Below the pieces are notes generated by a model. That model had not been told where the DNA came from, did no database searches, and saw only the letters and a program-made list of their open reading frames with translations. A stretch of DNA of 64,000 nt from Bacteroidaceae bacterium (GTDB lineage: Bacteria; Bacteroidota; Bacteroidia; Bacteroidales; Bacteroidaceae), in contig JAFZYE010000051.1 of assembly GCA_017616445.1 (NCBI GenBank), positions 19,529-83,528 on the forward strand, read 5' to 3'. The first letter of the stretch is position 1. Every line of letters starts with the position of its first letter. Both the position numbers and the translations under genes were made by a program. This document shows positions 34,521-44,518 of this stretch, in pieces.

Positions 34521-36800
34521 ATGTCCACCTACGCCGACGTAATCGTACCACTTCCGCTACAAGACAGCTATACATACAGCATCCCTTCCGAGATGGAGTC
34601 ATCCGTTCGGAGGGGATGTCGTGTGGAGGTACCCTTTGGAAAGAATAAGTCGTACGTGGGTATCGTTCGCAGCGTGCACGACCGGCAACCGCAGGGCTAT
34701 CAGGTCAAGTCCATCATGCTTTGTCTCGACGAGCTGCCTGTGGTGACTTCTGCCCAGCTCGACTTCTGGGAGTGGATAGCCGGCTATTACGTCTGTCCGT
34801 TGGGCGATGTGATGAATGCGGCCTTGCCGGCTGGCATGAAGGACAACCGGTTCCGTCCAAAGACCGAGACGCGCGTATGTCTGGCTGGCGATTTCGACCT
34901 CAGCAAGCGCGACATCATCCTCAACTACCTGAAGAACTCCAAGAAGCAGCAGGTGGTGTTCGAGACCTATCTCGAGATGGCGGGGTACGGACGATTCGAG
35001 CAGCCGCGTCCTGTTGCCAAGCAGGAACTCCTGCAGGTGTGTGGGGCTACGACCGCCGTTTTCAACGGCCTGGTCAGTAAGAAACTCCTTACGACCTATG
35101 AGCACGAGATAGGGCGCATCCATCCGTCACCCATACCGCTACGCGAAGTCCATCCCCTGAACGAGGCTCAGCAGACCGCCTTCGATGAAATCGGTCGTTT
35201 GTTCCAGACGAAGGATGTCACCCTGCTACATGGTGTCACTTCCAGCGGTAAGACCGAGATCTACATCCATCTCATCCGTCAGGCCATCGCTGAAGGGAAA
35301 CAGGTGTTGTATCTGCTGCCCGAGATTGCGCTGACCACCCAAATCACCGAACGTCTTCGTGGTGTTTTTGGCGATGAAATGGGTGTTTATCACTCCAAAT
35401 TCTCTGATGCCGAACGCGTGGAGGTCTATCAGAAACAGCTGTCCGACCATCCGTTCAACCTCATCCTTGGTGTCCGTTCGTCCGTTTTTCTCCCATTTCA
35501 TCGATTGGGACTGGTCATCGTCGACGAGGAACACGAGGTGTCGTACAAGCAGCAGGAGCCTGCTCCCCGCTATCATGCACGTAGTGCGGCCATCATGTTG
35601 GCGCATCAAGCGAAGGCAAAGACGCTCCTGGGTACGGCCACTCCAAGTCTGGAATCCTATCAGCTTGCCAAGACAGGCAAGTACGGTTATGTGAGTCTTA
35701 CCACCCGTTATCGTGATATGCAGCTGCCCGAAGTGGAAATTGTCGATATCAAGCGTCTGCGGTTCCAGAAGCGCATGAAAGGCGTTTTCTCGCCCGTCCT
35801 CTACAACCTCATTGGCGAAGCATTAGCACGTCACGAGCAGATTATCCTCTTCCTCAACCGTCGCGGTTATGCCAATTTCCTCTCGTGCAAGACCTGCGGA
35901 TGGGTACCTCGCTGTCCCCATTGTGATGTCAGCCTCACCTATCACAAGAAGTCTTCACGACTCATCTGCCACTATTGCGGCACCTCCTTTGAGGTACCCG
36001 ATCGTTGTCCACAATGTGGCGAATCGACCTTTACCGATGTGGGAATCGGTACGGAGAAGGTTGAGGCACAGCTCCGTCGTGATTTCCCACAGGCTACGAC
36101 CATCCGCATGGATATCGATACCGCCCATACCCGTACTGCTTACGAACAGATCATCACCGACTTCTCACAGCATCGTTACGACATCCTTGTCGGTACCCAG
36201 ATGGTCACTAAAGGGCTCGACTTCGACAACGTGAGTGTGGTCGGAGTGCTCGATGCCGACACGATGCTCAACATCCCCGATTTCCGCAGTCATGAGCGCA
36301 CCTATCAGGTACTCGTCCAGGTAGCAGGCCGTGCCGGTCGTGCTCTCCCTTCCTCGAGTGTCAGTAGCCCTGCGTCATTTGCCTCTCGTGTGGTGGTACA
36401 GACCCGTAGTGCCGATGCTGATATCATCTCCTATGTGGTCAACAACGACTATACTTCGATGTTCCGCTCACAGATGGACGAACGTCGTCTGTTCCGCTAT
36501 CCTCCATATTACCGTCTCATCAACATCTACCTGCGTCACCATGATGCCGCCCGCGTGGAACTCCTCGCCAACGATATGGCTTCGATGCTCCGTCACACCT
36601 TTGGCGACCGTCTGCTGGGTCCCGACCGCCCTCCCGTGTCGCGTGTCCATTCGATGTATATCCGTAAGATGATGCTCAAGATTGAGAAGAACGCATCAGT
36701 TGCCAAGGTACGTACTCTCCTGTTCGACATCCAGTCGCGCCTCATGCAACAACCCTCAGCCAATGGTCTGCAGGTCTATTACGATGTCGATCCTATGTGA
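34521..36800 (+). CDS. priA: Primosomal protein N' (replication restart helicase)
   Basis: A 759-residue superfamily 2 helicase that reloads the replisome at stalled forks. The N-terminal 3'-end binding domain is followed by Walker A GVTSSGKTEIYIHL, Walker B/DEAH-type IVDEEHE, and GTATPSLES. The zinc region with paired cysteines is CKTCGWVPRCPHC and CHYCG...CPQCG. Helicase motifs V-VI appear as GTQMVTKGLDFDN and QVAGRAGRA. Followed by a strong hairpin shared with the convergent C11 gene. Confidence 0.97.
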   Translation: MSTYADVIVPLPLQDSYTYSIPSEMESSVRRGCRVEVPFGKNKSYVGIVRSVHDRQPQGYQVKSIMLCLDELPVVTSAQLDFWEWIAGYYVCPLGDVMNAALPAGMKDNRFRPKTETRVCLAGDFDLSKRDIILNYLKNSKKQQVVFETYLEMAGYGRFEQPRPVAKQELLQVCGATTAVFNGLVSKKLLTTYEHEIGRIHPSPIPLREVHPLNEAQQTAFDEIGRLFQTKDVTLLHGVTSSGKTEIYIHLIRQAIAEGKQVLYLLPEIALTTQITERLRGVFGDEMGVYHSKFSDAERVEVYQKQLSDHPFNLILGVRSSVFLPFHRLGLVIVDEEHEVSYKQQEPAPRYHARSAAIMLAHQAKAKTLLGTATPSLESYQLAKTGKYGYVSLTTRYRDMQLPEVEIVDIKRLRFQKRMKGVFSPVLYNLIGEALARHEQIILFLNRRGYANFLSCKTCGWVPRCPHCDVSLTYHKKSSRLICHYCGTSFEVPDRCPQCGESTFTDVGIGTEKVEAQLRRDFPQATTIRMDIDTAHTRTAYEQIITDFSQHRYDILVGTQMVTKGLDFDNVSVVGVLDADTMLNIPDFRSHERTYQVLVQVAGRAGRALPSSSVSSPASFASRVVVQTRSADADIISYVVNNDYTSMFRSQMDERRLFRYPPYYRLINIYLRHHDAARVELLANDMASMLRHTFGDRLLGPDRPPVSRVHSMYIRKMMLKIEKNASVAKVRTLLFDIQSRLMQQPSANGLQVYYDVDPM

Positions 36801-36808
36801 AAAATGCA

Positions 36809-36834
36809 AGAGCAGAACCAATTGGCTCTGCTCT
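36809..36834. terminator. Hairpin between convergent priA and C11 genes
   Basis: AGAGCAGA and TCTGCTCT form a perfect 8-bp stem; the 10-base loop contains the palindrome CCAATTGG. It lies 9 bases after the priA stop. Neither side has a run of T, so terminator function is an inference from position. Confidence 0.6.
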
Positions 36835-36857
36835 CGTCTGTCGCTGTAATTTGATGG

Positions 36858-38384
36858 TTATCTGATAAGCATACGGCCATCCAATACGTCATTGAAGAAA
36901 TCAACACTCCATGTTGTGGGTGAGGTCTGACAAGGCATCTGCTTGTTTACCTCTATCCAGCGGCTCCAGCCAACGGCCTTGTCGAATGCCAGCTGCTTGT
37001 AAGTCGCATCGAAGGTCGAACCCCATGTGCCTTCCGCTTTGAAGTCGGGATAGGCAGGTTTCAGTAGGAGGCTGCTACCGTCGGCATAGTAGTACTTGAT
37101 AGCCTCTGTCACCTCTCCTTGCTCTCCAAGAGCCTTTCCGTTATAGACATAGCAGTTGTCGAAGCCTATCAGCACGCTCAGCTCCACGGAGAGATCGTTG
37201 TTGACCAACGTCTCGCTGCGACCAGCCTTGACCACGCAGGCCTCGAAAGCATCGTTCACCTGCGAACGCAGGGTTGCTGGGAACACTTCGGGCAGTGCAT
37301 CGCAAAGTGCGTCTATATAGTCAATCAAGTCGTATGAGGGTCTTTCGCTCTCCACCTTGAAGGTTAATCCCGTACACTCGTCGATAGCATCCTTCACTGT
37401 CTGGTCGCCATTCTGGTAGGCCTCAACGAGTTTGTCCGTGAATGCTTTCAGCGCAACACCGAAGTCGTCGAGGTTGGCAGTGCGGGTGACGGTTTGGTCG
37501 TTGAAGATACGTGTGATTGCTACGCCGTTGAACTCCTCGCTGCCCCATCGTTCGATGTTGCTGTTGACAACGTCGGTGAGTACCTTCTCAATGTCGCTCT
37601 CGGTGGCAAGGCCGTTGACAAGCGTCGCGTAGTCACCGCCCACGCCTGGCACGCAGAAGGTCGAAGCCATGTAGTAGTCGCAGAGGTCTTTCAGCTCGAA
37701 CTGGTACTCGACGGTGTTCATCAGGCAGGCATCCAAATAGATGACCTGCAGACGGATGCTGGCAGCACGCAGTGCGCTGGTGAGCGATGTGATGGTGAAA
37801 TGGTTCTTGTTGTTGCCGTCATCGTAAACCAGACCACGGGTGGCAGGCAGGTAAGGCAGGTCGTCGTGGGGCTGGTAGCCACCACCGTGGTCAGAGATGA
37901 CGAGCATATAATGCTTGGCAGGGCACACCTTGGCTGCCCAGTTGATGAAGTTCGTCAGCGAGTCTGGATTGGTGATGTCGCAGTTGTCTTCACCATAGAT
38001 ATACTTATCGTCCATCCACGCATCTTCATCTGTTATTTTTCTGTCGATGACGAAACGATAGGTATTTCCGCCTAACCTAGATGCATAGTCTTCAGGAATG
38101 CCGCATTCTTCCATGTTCTCTGCGGTCGAGAACTTGTACTGCCCGACCACCTTGACTTTCTTGAAGGTCAGGGTATTGCCCTGGAAGAACTGACTGATGT
38201 TGTTCATAATTCCTGCATCCAGGTTCTTACCGCCCTGTCCATAGAAGATGATGGTGTATTCAGCTTCTTTTGGCGTTGTGGGATCAGGAGTTGGGTTGTC
38301 TTCATTGTCACTACATGCGGTGAATACCGCTGTTGTCATTGCGCAGCAAAGGACGGCTGCGAGTGTCATGAAAATCTTTTTCAT
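36858..38384 (-). CDS. Clostripain-family (C11) cysteine peptidase lipoprotein
   Basis: A 508-residue lipoprotein; lipobox FTAC puts the acylated Cys at about residue 24, followed by an Asp/Asn/Pro-rich tether. The catalytic dyad of family C11 is visible: His166 in ISDHGGGYQ and Cys220 in YLDACLMN. C11 peptidases cleave after basic residues and often process themselves. It starts 25 bases after the C10 protease gene, so two unrelated cysteine proteases are co-expressed. Confidence 0.9.
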   Translation of the reverse strand: MKKIFMTLAAVLCCAMTTAVFTACSDNEDNPTPDPTTPKEAEYTIIFYGQGGKNLDAGIMNNISQFFQGNTLTFKKVKVVGQYKFSTAENMEECGIPEDYASRLGGNTYRFVIDRKITDEDAWMDDKYIYGEDNCDITNPDSLTNFINWAAKVCPAKHYMLVISDHGGGYQPHDDLPYLPATRGLVYDDGNNKNHFTITSLTSALRAASIRLQVIYLDACLMNTVEYQFELKDLCDYYMASTFCVPGVGGDYATLVNGLATESDIEKVLTDVVNSNIERWGSEEFNGVAITRIFNDQTVTRTANLDDFGVALKAFTDKLVEAYQNGDQTVKDAIDECTGLTFKVESERPSYDLIDYIDALCDALPEVFPATLRSQVNDAFEACVVKAGRSETLVNNDLSVELSVLIGFDNCYVYNGKALGEQGEVTEAIKYYYADGSSLLLKPAYPDFKAEGTWGSTFDATYKQLAFDKAVGWSRWIEVNKQMPCQTSPTTWSVDFFNDVLDGRMLIR

Positions 38385-38409
38385 AAGGCTTAATGTTCTG
38401 AGGTTATTA

Positions 38410-41400
38410 CTATGGTTTTAAAAACTTTTTTCCATGATTGATGTATAAACCGCGTTGGGTCGGGACACCATTCAGCTTCCTTCCACTGAGGTCATACCAC
38501 GCGCCTTCACGCTCCTCACTTATCTGGGATAGGGTGGGGATGATTCCAATTCCGGTAGTCTCAGGACTGCCTATCGACAGAGTCGGCGATGGAGAGGATT
38601 GGTTCACAGGAGAGAACCAAGCACGGAAGGCGGGTACATCAGTTGATGTGCCCGTAAGGACAAAGCTGCTGCCATTGTTGTTCAATAGATACACATCCTT
38701 GAGTGATTTGCCGCATGTGTTTCCGTTGAATTTATAGCTGTTGCCGCTTAATGATTTATCGCTTGTCGGTTTTATGTGAGCATCGATGCCGCTGAAGGTC
38801 ACAGCACGGTCTGTCATCTGCAAGGCGCTTCCCCAACGGTCGTCAGGAACGGCAATGATGTACGGCGTGTTGGCTTCCATCTCATTGGCATAGTCGAAGA
38901 TGACGGTACCTGGACTTTCTTCCGTGAAGGCACGCACCCAGAAGTTCTTATCCGTGTCGGAGTAGTCGTGGCACCAATCGACCGTACCGATTACCTCGCA
39001 ACTGACGCTGCTGACATCGAAGGGCAGCATGATGGTGTTCCATCCGCTGGTGCCGTTAGCAGCAAGGGTGAAGGTGCGGGTGTAGCTGACAGCAGTTGCT
39101 GTGAAGGATACTGGCGTGAAGAAGTCGTAGCCGTCGTGCAGGGTCAGCGTGGAGGCCGTGAGGTTATCAACTGACGTACCGCTGACCACATTGCAACTGC
39201 TGAGGGCATCGGGAGTCTCTATGCCTGTTGCCAACAGGTAGATGCAGTTGGGATTGGTGCTCGGAGTGATGGTGATGCCCTCGAAACTATTGATGCCACG
39301 CAAATCCACGCATGGGGAAGAGCCAGCATCGAAGGCTGAGGTCTTCTCAGTGACGGTAACGCTGCCATCTGATGCGTATAGGGAATAACCCTCTCCCATC
39401 TCTAAGGCATTTCCGTCAGCCGTTGAAACAATTCCATTTGCAATTGAAACGATAGGCCCGCTAGTGGTTTGATTATCTTTAAAATAGCTAAAGCGCAGCC
39501 GATAGAACTTGCTGAAATCCAGCGCATCATAATCGAAGTTGAGGTCGACATAACTGAGGTTCTCAGCACTCTCGCTCTTGGGAATGACAACAGACTTGCT
39601 CAATACAAAGGCATCAAAGAAGTCGCCCGCTTCATCTGTGGCGTTGTTATACAATCTCAGGGAGCAGTTCACATGACCGACATAACTGTTCTCCGTCGAA
39701 GGGTTCTTCACGCGGACAGTCGCACGTACAGCGTTGCCGTAGAGTTTGCCATCTTTCGTCAGGTTGGTAATTACAGGCTCAATCGTCAACTCTTGCGAAT
39801 TCGTAGCATCGCTCTCAAGAATGACGACAGTTGTTTTTTCGCCAAACGTATAGGCAGCATCGGGTGACCAGTTTGTCGACAGCTTTATCACATTGTCGCC
39901 AGCTGTGGATGGTATAAATGAGAAATGTACATCTACGGTTTCTCCCGCACGAATATCAACTTCCGTTCCCATCATCGCAACATCATTTACATAAAGCAAT
40001 AAATTGCCATGATAATCGCCACTCCCACCTGTAATAGAGGCGATGACATCCTGTTCACAGCCCACCGTTTTGTTGCCTTCGACAGTGATAGAGACACTTG
40101 CAGGCTTTGTGTTCTTGGGCAGGGGGACGCTGATGGTCAACTCGTTCCCACAGACCACGGCTGTCATCTTGTACTGGTCGCCATCGAAGCATTCCATCCA
40201 GGCACCCTCGCCATCAGACGGGTGAGGTCGGCTCATCACTTTTATGTAATAGGTGCCGTCGCTTACAGGAGGAATCTCTACCGAATTGGGGCCGGAATAA
40301 CTGGTGCAGTACGTTATGGGTTGATTCGTGATTTGACCTATCGTAGATGTCACTTGACCACCCTCGTCCAACAACATGAAGGCAATATCGTAATTGTTGA
40401 TTCCGTATTTATAGCACCACAAAGAATAGTTCAAGTTAACGGTGAATGGATCGGTTTCAGAGGCGCGAGTAAAGGTATGACTGCTGCTTGCCGGCTCATC
40501 AGCCAAGTAGAATTCTTCAAGCGAAAGGCAATAGGTCTTTGTCTCATCTGTCCGCGGCTGTATTCCGATGACAGCAGCCTGCGTGGAATTAAAGCCGTCG
40601 AGCGAAGAGGTGGCTCTCTTATCGGGGTTCAGTACCGCCATGCGGAAGTATCCGTCAGAAGAGCCGCCCCATCCCCAATTGAAGTGGAAATAGTCGTCGG
40701 CCTCATAGCCGTCACAGATAAAAGAATGACCATCAATTGAAGTCCACCCACCCATCACCACCGGACGGGCTGCGGCCAACTCCGAGTAGATTAGCTCTAC
40801 CCATTCGGCATAGGTGTAGCATTTGCGATAGGTATGGCGAATACCGTTATCATAAGAAAAATAGGTCTTCAAAGCATCGGGAATTGCTTCATTGAATGCT
40901 CCAGAAAAATCTACCCCATAATCCATTTGCAAAGCTTGACCACAGTATCGCATCAATTTGGCTATGGCATCAGCAGCCTCACCCGTGTCTGACGAAGAGT
41001 AGGTCGGGGTCATGGCTCCCCAGTTGAATGTGGTAGCTTCCAACGCAGAAAGCGGTAATCCCTCCGTTTCTGACGTATAATCAGGGATTGGGTCGCATGG
41101 ATCCGCAGGCGACTGATAGTAGTACATCACCTGAGCCATACTCGTAGCCACACAGCCCGTCATTACTCTCACACCATTTATTTCCGGACAATCATTATTA
41201 TAAGGTGCTCCCTGGTTCCATTTTGTTTCGATGAGCGGAGCTATCGCATGACGGATCTGTGCCGCCCTGCGTCCATCCTGTGCTTGGACATCGCTATCCT
41301 CTAATCCCGCAATCTGAACTGAATAGTCTTCAAGCAGCGCCTTCAGACCTTGGGGCATCGAGCCTTCCTGGATGCTTCCGCTGTCGGAGTATCCTAAGAT

Positions 41401-41685
41401 GGGGATGGTGCGGTCGTCGCCACTTACGATGACGAAGCCGCCGTCCGCTTCCACATTGAAGATATAGTAGTCGCAGGCAGTCGTGTCCTGACCACCCATT
41501 GCCCTACGACCCTTTGAGGGCATCCGTATCGCTTTTGCTTTCCCGCCGTTTCGTTGCGACAGGAAGGCTTGTGCCCGCTGAAGGGCTTCAGACTCATCGA
41601 TGAACTGTGCCCACATATTCAGCGGCAGCAGCAGCGACATGAGGAAGAGTGCGAGGAAACGCATTTTCAAAGTATATCCGTTCAT
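38410..41685 (-). CDS. C10-family cysteine protease (streptopain/interpain-like)
   Basis: A 1091-residue secreted protein. Signal peptide (MRFLALFLMSLLLPLNMWA, after the start at 41685), an inhibitory propeptide (about 25-140), then a C10 catalytic domain with Cys178 in TGCVATSMAQVM and His320 in IDGHSFICDGY; the family's FHFNWGWGGSSDGY follows. About 600 residues of beta-sandwich/adhesion-like sequence come next, and the tail QRGLYINHGKKFLKP. Family members cleave host proteins, including complement. A longer frame to 41898 is antisense to the iron-sulfur end of the PreA gene and has no signal peptide, so I reject it. Confidence 0.93.
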   Translation of the reverse strand: MNGYTLKMRFLALFLMSLLLPLNMWAQFIDESEALQRAQAFLSQRNGGKAKAIRMPSKGRRAMGGQDTTACDYYIFNVEADGGFVIVSGDDRTIPILGYSDSGSIQEGSMPQGLKALLEDYSVQIAGLEDSDVQAQDGRRAAQIRHAIAPLIETKWNQGAPYNNDCPEINGVRVMTGCVATSMAQVMYYYQSPADPCDPIPDYTSETEGLPLSALEATTFNWGAMTPTYSSSDTGEAADAIAKLMRYCGQALQMDYGVDFSGAFNEAIPDALKTYFSYDNGIRHTYRKCYTYAEWVELIYSELAAARPVVMGGWTSIDGHSFICDGYEADDYFHFNWGWGGSSDGYFRMAVLNPDKRATSSLDGFNSTQAAVIGIQPRTDETKTYCLSLEEFYLADEPASSSHTFTRASETDPFTVNLNYSLWCYKYGINNYDIAFMLLDEGGQVTSTIGQITNQPITYCTSYSGPNSVEIPPVSDGTYYIKVMSRPHPSDGEGAWMECFDGDQYKMTAVVCGNELTISVPLPKNTKPASVSITVEGNKTVGCEQDVIASITGGSGDYHGNLLLYVNDVAMMGTEVDIRAGETVDVHFSFIPSTAGDNVIKLSTNWSPDAAYTFGEKTTVVILESDATNSQELTIEPVITNLTKDGKLYGNAVRATVRVKNPSTENSYVGHVNCSLRLYNNATDEAGDFFDAFVLSKSVVIPKSESAENLSYVDLNFDYDALDFSKFYRLRFSYFKDNQTTSGPIVSIANGIVSTADGNALEMGEGYSLYASDGSVTVTEKTSAFDAGSSPCVDLRGINSFEGITITPSTNPNCIYLLATGIETPDALSSCNVVSGTSVDNLTASTLTLHDGYDFFTPVSFTATAVSYTRTFTLAANGTSGWNTIMLPFDVSSVSCEVIGTVDWCHDYSDTDKNFWVRAFTEESPGTVIFDYANEMEANTPYIIAVPDDRWGSALQMTDRAVTFSGIDAHIKPTSDKSLSGNSYKFNGNTCGKSLKDVYLLNNNGSSFVLTGTSTDVPAFRAWFSPVNQSSPSPTLSIGSPETTGIGIIPTLSQISEEREGAWYDLSGRKLNGVPTQRGLYINHGKKFLKP

Positions 41686-41714
41686 TGTTTTTGTCTTGTA
41701 TCTAATTGTAATTC

Positions 41715-43286
41715 TTATTTTTTCTTGGCGATACGCTTGGCCATGCCGATAGCACCTGTGGGGCAGACCAGACGGCAGAGGTGACAGCCAACGCACTTGG
41801 TGCCGACGATGCGAGGTTGGCGAGACTCGTAATCGAAGGTGATGGCCTGATGGCCACCGTCCATACACGAGGTGTAGCAGCGTCCACAGCCGATACACTT
41901 GTCACGGTCAATCTTTGGAAAGACAATGGTCTCGCGATCCAGGTCTGTAGGAGTCACGAAGTTGGGCAGTTCCTCGCCCACAAGGGTTTCGAGTGAGGAT
42001 AAGCCTCGCTCCATGAGATAGTTTTGCATGCCGAGAATCAAGTCATCGATGATACGGTAGCCATACTGCATCACAGCCGTGCATACCTGTACGTTGCGAC
42101 ATCCCAGCTGGATAAACTCTAGTGCGTCCTTCCACGTCTCGATGCCCCCTATGCCGCTTATCTCCAGTCCCTTTCCGTACATTTGAAGTTGCTGGTTTTG
42201 AGATTCGTCAAGCTTCGAGACAGTACGTGTCATGGGGGTCTGTGCTATCTCCAGAATATGTCGTAGTGCGATAGGGCGCACAGCTCTTCCTGAGAGGCCC
42301 GAAATGGTTTTATGCCCTGAGACGCGGGCACGGTCGCCCATCGTCACACTCTTGATGGTATTGATGGCCGATATGGCATCTGCACCGGCAAAGTATGCCG
42401 ACATAGTCGGTTCGGTGATATGGGTGATATTAGGTGTCATCTTCGGAATGACGGGAAGGGAGATACTGCGTTTGACAAAAGCGGTATAGAAGAGCACCAG
42501 CTCAGGGTTCTGGCCTACATCGCTGCCCATGCCGGCCAGTCGCATCTGCGGACACGAGAAGTTCAGTTCGACGGCATCAACACCAGCCTTCTCGGCCATC
42601 TTCGCCAGCTTGATCCACTCCTCCTCGGTCTGCCCCATGATGCTGGCCACGACGACTTTCGAAGGATAGTTCTGTTTCAGTCGGCGCAGGATGTCGAAGT
42701 CCATCTCCACAGGATTCTCGCTCAGCTGTTCCATGTTGCGGAAGGCGTAGAAATCCGATGAACCCTCCTGCTGGCAGGCATCGAAACGGGGCGACACCTC
42801 GCGTATCTCCTGCAGGCAGATGGTCTTGTAGAAGACGCCAGCCCAACCCATTTCGAAGGCACGAGCCACCATCTCGTAGTTGGTACAGACAGCTGACGAA
42901 GCCAGGAAGAACGGGTTCTCGCAGCGGATGCCGCAGAAGTCGATGGAAAGACCCACCCCCGACCCCTCCCTGTAAGGGATGGGAGTAGATAGTTCTGAGC
43001 CTTGAGAGTAACCACTCCCCTCCCTCACAGGGAGGGGCTGGGGGGTGGGTCTTAGCATCTCTTTGATACGTATCGGTCTGTCATAATGGATGCAGGCTTT
43101 TTCTGCTGCCTCCAAATCATCGTCCGTACACTCGGCAACCCACCTGCCGGCCAATTTCTCATTGCCAAAGCGGATGGCACGGATAGCCCGTGCTGGGTCG
43201 CCTTTCCTACATGCCTGGCTACATGGCGCATCGGCACAGAGCAGACAACGTGCAGCCTCTTCTTCTAAATGTAATCTCTTGTTCAT
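41715..43286 (-). CDS. PreA-like dihydropyrimidine dehydrogenase/oxidoreductase
   Basis: A 523-residue protein. The N-terminal iron-sulfur region has CLLCADAPCSQAC, as in PreT/GltD-type domains. A dihydroorotate-dehydrogenase-type FMN barrel spans about 115-420 (GIRCENPFFLASSAVC, VELNFSCPQM). Two C-terminal [4Fe-4S] motifs are CIGCGRCYTSC and CVGCHLCRLVCP. Closest known family: NAD-dependent dihydropyrimidine dehydrogenase subunit PreA. No separate flavin partner lies alongside. Residues of about 78-113 (42947-43054) are a double palindromic insertion between the N-terminal domain and the barrel. Its position inside a protease/hydrolase run is unexpected. Confidence 0.85.
   Translation of the reverse strand: MNKRLHLEEEAARCLLCADAPCSQACRKGDPARAIRAIRFGNEKLAGRWVAECTDDDLEAAEKACIHYDRPIRIKEMLRPTPQPLPVREGSGYSQGSELSTPIPYREGSGVGLSIDFCGIRCENPFFLASSAVCTNYEMVARAFEMGWAGVFYKTICLQEIREVSPRFDACQQEGSSDFYAFRNMEQLSENPVEMDFDILRRLKQNYPSKVVVASIMGQTEEEWIKLAKMAEKAGVDAVELNFSCPQMRLAGMGSDVGQNPELVLFYTAFVKRSISLPVIPKMTPNITHITEPTMSAYFAGADAISAINTIKSVTMGDRARVSGHKTISGLSGRAVRPIALRHILEIAQTPMTRTVSKLDESQNQQLQMYGKGLEISGIGGIETWKDALEFIQLGCRNVQVCTAVMQYGYRIIDDLILGMQNYLMERGLSSLETLVGEELPNFVTPTDLDRETIVFPKIDRDKCIGCGRCYTSCMDGGHQAITFDYESRQPRIVGTKCVGCHLCRLVCPTGAIGMAKRIAKKK
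42947..43054. repeat. Double C/G palindromic element in frame inside the PreA-like gene
   Basis: Two similar units in opposed orientation: ACCCACCCCCGACCCCTCCC near 42951 and GGAGGGGCTGGGGGGTGGGT near 43035. They are joined by a spacer. The encoded peptide contains PLPVREGSG and IPYREGSGVG. Confidence 0.88.
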
Positions 43287-43311
43287 GGTATCTGTGTTGA
43301 AGGGTGAATCT

Positions 43312-44502
43312 TTATCGTCCTATTTGCTTTTTCAGTTTCAATACGCGGCGCACACTCTCATCAATACGCTGTTCGGTGAGTCTGCCGTCCTCCACGGCCT
43401 TGACTACGGCATCGAAGGCTTCCACGAAGTTCTGCGGACCCAGCACGATGTCGGCACCAGCCTGGAGTGTACCCACTGCTGCCTCGGCATTGGTGTACTG
43501 CTTGGTGATGGCTCCCATCTCCATCGCGTCGGTGATGATGATGTTCTGGTAACCCAGTTCGCCACGCAGTTTGTCTTTCAGGATGACGGACGACATGGTG
43601 GCAGGGATGTCCGACCCCGTAACGTTGGGCGTAGCGATATGAGCCGTCATAATCAGCTGCGTACCCCATGCAATGCCTGCCTTGAAGGTAATCATCTCGC
43701 AGCCTGTCATCTGCTCCCAGGTCTTCAGGCTTTGCGCATAGCCGAAATGGGTGTCTGCCTTGGTGTCGCCATGACCGGGGAAATGCTTGATGCAACCCGT
43801 CACGCCTGCATCCTTCAGGCCCTGCAGGTAGTTGACAACCATCGGTGCTGCCACCTCGGGATTGTCGCTGAAAGCACGAGCACCGATGACGATGTTCTCC
43901 GGGTTGGTGTTCACGTCAGCCACGGGGGCGAAGTCGATGTCGAAGCCGTATTTCTTCAGGTAGGTACCGATGGTATTGCCGCAATGGTAGGCATTCTGCG
44001 GGTCACCCGTTGCACCGATGGCACCCATCGACTCGAACTTCTCCACTTGGAAGTTCTCATTGTTGCCGATGCGGGCCACGCGGCCTCCCTCCTCGTCGAT
44101 GCAGAGCAGTGGCGAGCCTTTCAAGGCACGTATCTGTGGTATGAATGTCGCCAGCTGTGCCTCGTCCTCGATGTTATGGGCATAGAGGATGATGCCGCCC
44201 ACGGGGTACTTCTCGTTCACGCCCAGCATCGTGGCGTTCACGGCCTGCAACTTGATTTTCTTGATGTCGTCGGCACTGACGTCAATGTTACTGGGCAGAT
44301 TGAAGTGGATGGTGGTGTCGAGACATTCGGGTCGTACATAGAACAGCTGTCCCACCTTTTCGCGTAGCGTCATCTTTTGCAACTGCGCTTCCACCTCGTC
44401 AGTCGGCACGACGGGGTCATCGTCGTTCGTACACGATGTCAGCACTGCCAAGCCGCTGATTACAAGGATGGCGGCGAGCATCCATACATACGTTTTTTTC
44501 AT
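43312..44502 (-). CDS. Glycoside hydrolase family 3 lipoprotein (NagZ-like)
   Basis: A 396-residue lipoprotein; lipobox LTSC near residue 24. The GH3 domain carries KHFPGHGDTKADTHFG, the loop typical of beta-N-acetylhexosaminidases of the NagZ type, and the nucleophile Asp in IITDAMEMGAI. NagZ enzymes remove GlcNAc from muropeptides or chitooligosaccharides; exported forms in Bacteroidetes act outside the cytoplasm. Its signal peptide is nearly the same as that of the preceding gene although the mature proteins are unrelated. Gap to the upstream gene is 16 bases. Confidence 0.88.
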   Translation of the reverse strand: MKKTYVWMLAAILVISGLAVLTSCTNDDDPVVPTDEVEAQLQKMTLREKVGQLFYVRPECLDTTIHFNLPSNIDVSADDIKKIKLQAVNATMLGVNEKYPVGGIILYAHNIEDEAQLATFIPQIRALKGSPLLCIDEEGGRVARIGNNENFQVEKFESMGAIGATGDPQNAYHCGNTIGTYLKKYGFDIDFAPVADVNTNPENIVIGARAFSDNPEVAAPMVVNYLQGLKDAGVTGCIKHFPGHGDTKADTHFGYAQSLKTWEQMTGCEMITFKAGIAWGTQLIMTAHIATPNVTGSDIPATMSSVILKDKLRGELGYQNIIITDAMEMGAITKQYTNAEAAVGTLQAGADIVLGPQNFVEAFDAVVKAVEDGRLTEQRIDESVRRVLKLKKQIGR

Positions 44503-44518
44503 TATAGTTTTGTTCTGA

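Noticed and set aside
40009-40740. 243-residue plus-strand ORF opposite the C10 protease
   Set aside because: Shadow of the protease gene; covers its catalytic region in antisense.
41686-41898. N-terminal extension of the C10 protease
   Set aside because: It overlaps the conserved iron-sulfur end of the PreA-like gene out of frame, and the signal peptide begins at 41685.
43090-44367. 425-residue plus-strand ORF opposite the GH3 gene
   Set aside because: The minus strand carries the conserved KHFPGHG and signal peptide, so the long plus-strand frame is incidental.
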